Assembly: GCA_002841945.1 (NCBI GenBank)
Contig: PHBI01000054.1
Coordinates: 1-36,513 of the forward strand
Length of the DNA stretch: 36,513 bases
DNA from: Deltaproteobacteria bacterium HGW-Deltaproteobacteria-14
GTDB lineage: Bacteria > Myxococcota_A > UBA9042 > PHBI01
Reading direction: 5' to 3'
The notes under the pieces are model-generated. The model made no database searches, had not been told where the DNA came from, and saw nothing but the letters and a program-made list of their open reading frames with translations. Shown piece after piece: positions 33,792 through 36,513 of this stretch (positions are counted from its first letter, which is position 1; the number at the start of each line of letters is the position of its first letter). A program made the translations under genes and the position numbers.

Positions 33792-34088
33792 ATGCCCACA
33801 TACCCCGCCAAAGAATCAGCCTTCTCGCTCGCAGCGCGCCTGAGTTCCCGCGAGGGGCTCGGGCATCTTCGGGTGCGAGCCCGGGGCCCTGTCCTCACCA
33901 TCGAGTCGGGGCCCGAGGAAGATCCTGTTCAGCACGCTCGCCTGCGCCGCGACACCGTCCACTTGTGGGTCCTCGAGATGCCCGCTCGCGGTGGTCGATG
34001 GGAGAGGACGCCGTTCCGTGCCCAACTCGACGCGCTCGAGGAGCTGCTCGTCGAGCAATTCGGATGGTGCCTCGAGCCCATCTGCTAA
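33792..34088 (+). CDS. Small conserved hypothetical protein beside the IS remnant
   Basis: A 98-residue protein starting 19 bases after the transposase remnant. The sequence has ordinary protein character: an amphipathic N-terminal helix (AFSLAARLSSREGLG), strands HLRVRARGPVLTIESG, DTVHLWVLEMP and GRWERTPFRAQLDALEELLVEQFGW. I recall similar small proteins, often beside transposases in myxobacteria and related phyla, but know no function. No signal peptide. The ribosome binding site is weak. It may be an accessory gene of the degraded element or an unrelated resident gene. Confidence 0.65.
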   Translation: MPTYPAKESAFSLAARLSSREGLGHLRVRARGPVLTIESGPEEDPVQHARLRRDTVHLWVLEMPARGGRWERTPFRAQLDALEELLVEQFGWCLEPIC

Positions 34089-34203
34089 TTCCGGAACGAA
34101 CTTGGGATCTCGGGTACTAGCTCCCATCGTATCGGTCGCGCGACTGCGTCGCCCCTACCCCCACCAGCTGCGGACTCCGGTCCTCGCCCTGCCGTTGCTC
34201 GGC

Positions 34204-35205
34204 TCAGTTGAAGCGGACGAGGTCTACGGCGCCCGGGCTGACGGCGATCTCGAGGGTCTGGCGGTCGCCCATGAGCTCGCCCGCGAGCTGGTAGGGGACG
34301 GGCTCGGAGTACTCGAGGCGGACGCGGTCGGCGAGGAAGTCGTGGAGGGCTGGGTGGGTGAAGGTCCCGCGGCGGACGCTCTTGATGCTGGCGAGGAGCC
34401 GCGTCGGGGCGACGGCGGAGATGCGCAGGTGGAAGCGCTGCGGGTCGAGGCCGGCGAAGGGGAGCAGCCGAAAGCGGTGGCCGAAGAAGGGGGCCGTGCC
34501 GAGGGCCGTGGCGTTGGCCGGCCCTTCGTACAGCGTCTCGCCGGTGCCGATGGTGGCGATGACGCTGGCGCCGTTGTCGGACTGGCGGACGACCTGCGCG
34601 GGGGCGCCGAGGTTGATGGCGCGGACCTGGACGCGCTTGGCGAAGAGGCGGCGCGGGAAGGTGACCGCGAAGACGGCGGTGAGGTAGCCGCCGCGGCCGT
34701 TGAGGAGGCGGTGCAGCGGGCCCTGCTTGCCGACTGAGCCGAGGAGGCCGCGGAAGTCGGACAGCGCGGCGGCGTCGAGGCCGAGGCCGGCGAAGGCGAA
34801 GCGCGTGCCCTCGGCCTCGCAGAGGGAGAGGCGGACGGTGTCGGTGGTCGGGTTGGCGATGTAGTTCTTGAGGTCGGTGAGCGGGTCGGTGGCGCCGCCG
34901 CCCGAGGTGACGCTGGCGAGGCCGTTGCCGGCGCCGAGCGGGAGGACGCCGATGCGCGGTGGCGCGCTGGCGGTTGGCAGGGCGTTGATGAAGCGGTTGA
35001 CGGTGCCGTCGCCGCCGGCGGTGAAGACGGTGTCGTAGCCGCGGTCGAGGAGGCGCGCGACGAGGTCGTCGTAGGCGTCGTTGGTGTCGCTGACGAAGAC
35101 GTGCTCGGGCGAGACGATCTCGGCGATGCGCGCGGCGAGGTCGCCGCGGGTGCGGTCGGCGTGCGGGTTGACGAGGACGGCGTGGTCGCGAGCGTCGGCT
35201 GGCAT
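34204..35205 (-). CDS. Diacylglycerol/lipid kinase family protein
   Basis: A 333-residue protein with the diacylglycerol kinase catalytic fold. Motifs: VLVNPHADRTRG near residue 12 (nucleotide-binding strand), TAGGDGTVNRFINAL with the GGDGT loop at 64-68, and PLGAGNGLAS at 91-97 where the family usually has GTxNDxA; here Asp is replaced by Gly95. The C-terminal domain (about 115-333) is a beta-sandwich with GLGLDAAALSDFRG and a final GDRQTLEIAVSPGAVDLVRF. Members phosphorylate diacylglycerol, sphingoid bases or related lipids at the membrane. The exact lipid is not deducible. The ATG at 35205 has GGAG about ten bases upstream. The small IS-linked gene converges on it. Confidence 0.9.
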   Translation of the reverse strand: MPADARDHAVLVNPHADRTRGDLAARIAEIVSPEHVFVSDTNDAYDDLVARLLDRGYDTVFTAGGDGTVNRFINALPTASAPPRIGVLPLGAGNGLASVTSGGGATDPLTDLKNYIANPTTDTVRLSLCEAEGTRFAFAGLGLDAAALSDFRGLLGSVGKQGPLHRLLNGRGGYLTAVFAVTFPRRLFAKRVQVRAINLGAPAQVVRQSDNGASVIATIGTGETLYEGPANATALGTAPFFGHRFRLLPFAGLDPQRFHLRISAVAPTRLLASIKSVRRGTFTHPALHDFLADRVRLEYSEPVPYQLAGELMGDRQTLEIAVSPGAVDLVRFN

Positions 35206-35473
35206 GGCGGGGTGCTCCGGGCTCCTGATCCAGGCGAATTAAAGCAAGATCCGGGCCGCCCGTCCAGTCGGGCGGTGCCGATGTGCTGGTGGGCATCGTC
35301 GCCGGGGAGTGCGAACGGCGAGTGGCGCTGGCTGCGCAGTCGGGTTCGCAGTGCTCGCGTGCGGGTTCGCGGTGTCAGGTTGACTGAGGGGGCATGACAG
35401 GCGATTTTTGCCGCTGCGGGGCTTGTGGCGTATGGCGCCACGCCTGTCCTGAGCCGGGTCGTCGGGGGGCGTT
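35206..35473. promoter_or_regulatory. Divergent control region, lipid kinase / response regulator
   Basis: For the response regulator, TTGACT (35380-35385), a 17-base spacer and GATTTT (35403-35408) make a plausible plus-strand promoter. A perfect palindrome GTGGCG-5-CGCCAC (35425-35441) just downstream could be an operator. For the lipid kinase, TTTAAT (minus strand, 35238-35243) is a candidate -10 element about 33 bases before the ATG, and a perfect 7-bp inverted repeat (35256-35262 with 35269-35275) overlaps its upstream part. Confidence 0.4.
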
Positions 35474-36061
35474 GTGGAAGGCGAGCAGTTCACGGTGTTG
35501 GTGGTCGAGGACGAGGCGACGCACCAGATGCTGATCCGGAAGGCGTTGTCTCGGGAGGGGACGCCGTTCTCGCTGGTGCAGTTCACGCGGGACTCGGAGG
35601 AGGCGGTGCGGTTCGCGCGCCAGATGGCGTTCGATGTGCTGCTGGTGGACAACCGCATCCCTGGGACGCGCGGGTTGGACCTCTTGACGGAGCTGCGCGA
35701 GGCGGGGGTCGAGGCGCCGTTCGTGCTGATGACGTCGGCGGGGAGTGAGGACCTGGTCGTTGAGGCGTACCGCCAGAAGGTGGACGACTACGTGATCAAG
35801 GACAGCGGCTTCTGGAAGGAGCTGCCGCAGGTGTTGTTGCGGGTCATCCGGACCGATCGCGCCAAGCGTCGCGTGCAGGAGCTGCACGCGCGCTACGAGC
35901 GGACGAACGCGAAGCTCGAGAAGCTCAACGCCGACATCCAGCTGCGCAACGAGGCGATCCGGGACAAGGTGCGCGCGCTGAGGACGGCCGTCGCGGCCCT
36001 CGCACCTGCGGACACCGCGGTCCTGACGCCCCTGGTGGAGGAAATCGAGGTCCTCCTGTGA
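35474..36061 (+). CDS. Response regulator with C-terminal coiled coil
   Basis: A 195-residue protein starting at a GTG at 35474, with a G-run ribosome binding site just upstream. Residues 6-125 are an intact receiver domain: the acidic pair Glu12/Asp13 (VVEDEATHQM), phospho-acceptor Asp59 (LLVDNRIPG), Thr87 (LMTSAG) and Lys109 (YVIKDSG). The C-terminus (about 130-195) has no DNA-binding domain. It is a charged heptad-like helix (VQELHARYERTNAKLEKLNADIQLRNEAI), likely a dimerising coiled coil. The protein thus probably works by protein contact, for example in a phosphorelay or chemosensory pathway. No histidine kinase gene is next to it. The tRNA gene follows on the same strand. Confidence 0.92.
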   Translation: MEGEQFTVLVVEDEATHQMLIRKALSREGTPFSLVQFTRDSEEAVRFARQMAFDVLLVDNRIPGTRGLDLLTELREAGVEAPFVLMTSAGSEDLVVEAYRQKVDDYVIKDSGFWKELPQVLLRVIRTDRAKRRVQELHARYERTNAKLEKLNADIQLRNEAIRDKVRALRTAVAALAPADTAVLTPLVEEIEVLL

Positions 36062-36080
36062 GGTCGGTGCACGCAGGGGA

Positions 36081-36109
36081 TTGACAAGCCCGCCGACCTG
36101 CCTTACCTA
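36081..36109 (+). promoter_or_regulatory. Promoter of tRNA-Gly
   Basis: A perfect -35 hexamer TTGACA (36081-36086), a 17-base spacer and TACCTA as a weak -10 (36104-36109). The expected transcription start is a few bases before the tRNA at 36126. It follows the response regulator stop by 20 bases. Confidence 0.65.
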
Positions 36110-36125
36110 CCGACTCACGCTGCGT

Positions 36126-36201
<76 letters not shown>

Positions 36202-36202
36202 G

Positions 36203-36238
36203 AAAAGGCCCCGGATTTCCGGGGCCTTTTCTCTTTCT
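36203..36238 (+). terminator. Rho-independent terminator of tRNA-Gly
   Basis: A perfect 12-bp stem (36203-36214 with 36219-36230, 4-base loop ATTT), followed by CTCTTTCT. It begins one base after the tRNA CCA end. Confidence 0.92.
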
Positions 36239-36304
36239 GGGGTTCGGCCCCTGCTCCGCCCCGCGCTTCGGAGGCGCTGCCCGCCCCATGAGCTCCCCCG
36301 GCGG

Positions 36305-36324
36305 CCCCGGCGCGGGGTGTGATC
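36305..36324 (+). repeat. Single-copy half of the downstream inverted repeat element
   Basis: Twenty bases identical to 36426-36445, which form the loop and inner right arm of the large palindrome 102-121 bases further on. After position 36324 the two copies diverge at once. Confidence 0.8.
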
Positions 36325-36401
36325 CAGACCAGTAGGTGGCTCGACGGCCCAGGCCAGGCAGCGCGGCCTCGGCTGTGTGTTCTCGGGCGCACATCGGCGA
36401 G

Positions 36402-36460
36402 CTTCCGACTGTTTCCGATCACACCCCCCGGCGCGGGGTGTGATCGGAAACAGTCGGAAG
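36402..36460. repeat. Perfect 26-bp inverted repeat
   Basis: Arms 36402-36427 and 36435-36460 are exact reverse complements, separated by a 7-base loop CCGGCGC. The arms include CTTCCGACTG at the outer end and CACACCCC at the inner end. No convincing gene lies between the tRNA terminator (36238) and the window end, so this element sits in a 275-base gene-free stretch. A terminator is possible, but the length, perfection and the partial copy at 36305-36324 point to a mobile or REP-like palindromic element. Confidence 0.85.
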
Positions 36461-36513
36461 GCGGGTGAGCAGCCCCTCGAGTGGGTGCGGCTCAAGAGTG
36501 GCCCGGATGAACG

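Noticed and set aside
33792..34088. The small ORF as an immunity or antitoxin gene for a toxin
   Set aside because: No toxin-like gene is adjacent; its nearest neighbour is a dead transposase, so the idea has no support in the sequence.
36240..36513. Attachment site of an integrated element at the tRNA-Gly 3' end
   Set aside because: The repeated sequence beyond the terminator does not match the tRNA 3' end, and no integrase gene lies in the window.

Overview
The window is GC-rich bacterial DNA from a free-living, probably predatory or surface-living member of the Myxococcota. The strongest lineage marker is the 1804-residue secreted protein at 27735-33149 (minus). It ends in a MYXO-CTERM-type tail: a Cys-Gly pair, one hydrophobic segment and an Arg cluster, preceded by thrombospondin type 3 calcium-binding repeats. 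Numerous lipoproteins, EGF-like modules, S8 proteases and an orphan LuxR-type regulator fit the same picture. No rRNA genes, prophage or CRISPR array is visible. The only mobile-element trace is a 5'-truncated IS630-type transposase.

Layout. Positions 1-5409 hold a CgeB-like glycosyltransferase cut by the left edge, a glycine-rich RRM protein behind a long leader, a secreted protein, an alpha/beta-hydrolase-fold protein that lacks its catalytic residues, and HflX. Positions 5431-11042 hold a cobalamin-binding-type radical SAM protein, an OmpA-domain lipoprotein, a LuxR-type regulator with a worn receiver domain, and an orphan molybdopterin oxidoreductase. Positions 11203-16127 hold a small lipoprotein (possible CTG start), an M91-like zinc metallopeptidase, a Coq4-family protein, and an EGF/fibrinogen-like lipoprotein. 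Positions 16336-33149 hold two S8 proteases that frame a methyltransferase-TPR protein, a macro-like protein and HrpB. The second protease is translationally coupled (ATGA overlap) to the MYXO-CTERM protein. Positions 33150-36513 hold the transposase remnant with a small companion ORF, a diacylglycerol-kinase-family protein, a response regulator, tRNA-Gly(CCC) with its own promoter and terminator, and a perfect 26-bp inverted repeat.

Main discovery candidate. Both S8 proteases carry a C-terminal tandem array with a period of about 34 residues. The best copies read G-T-G-L-I-S-S-A-[IVR]-[IV]. I count nine units in the first protease and eight in the second. All seven well-preserved LISSA copies use the same codons across the serine pair (TCG AGC GCC), although the genes are about 5 kb apart and otherwise diverged. 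I know of no named domain with this signature. The operon of the second protease with the MYXO-CTERM protein suggests an extracellular system of protease plus large surface protein.
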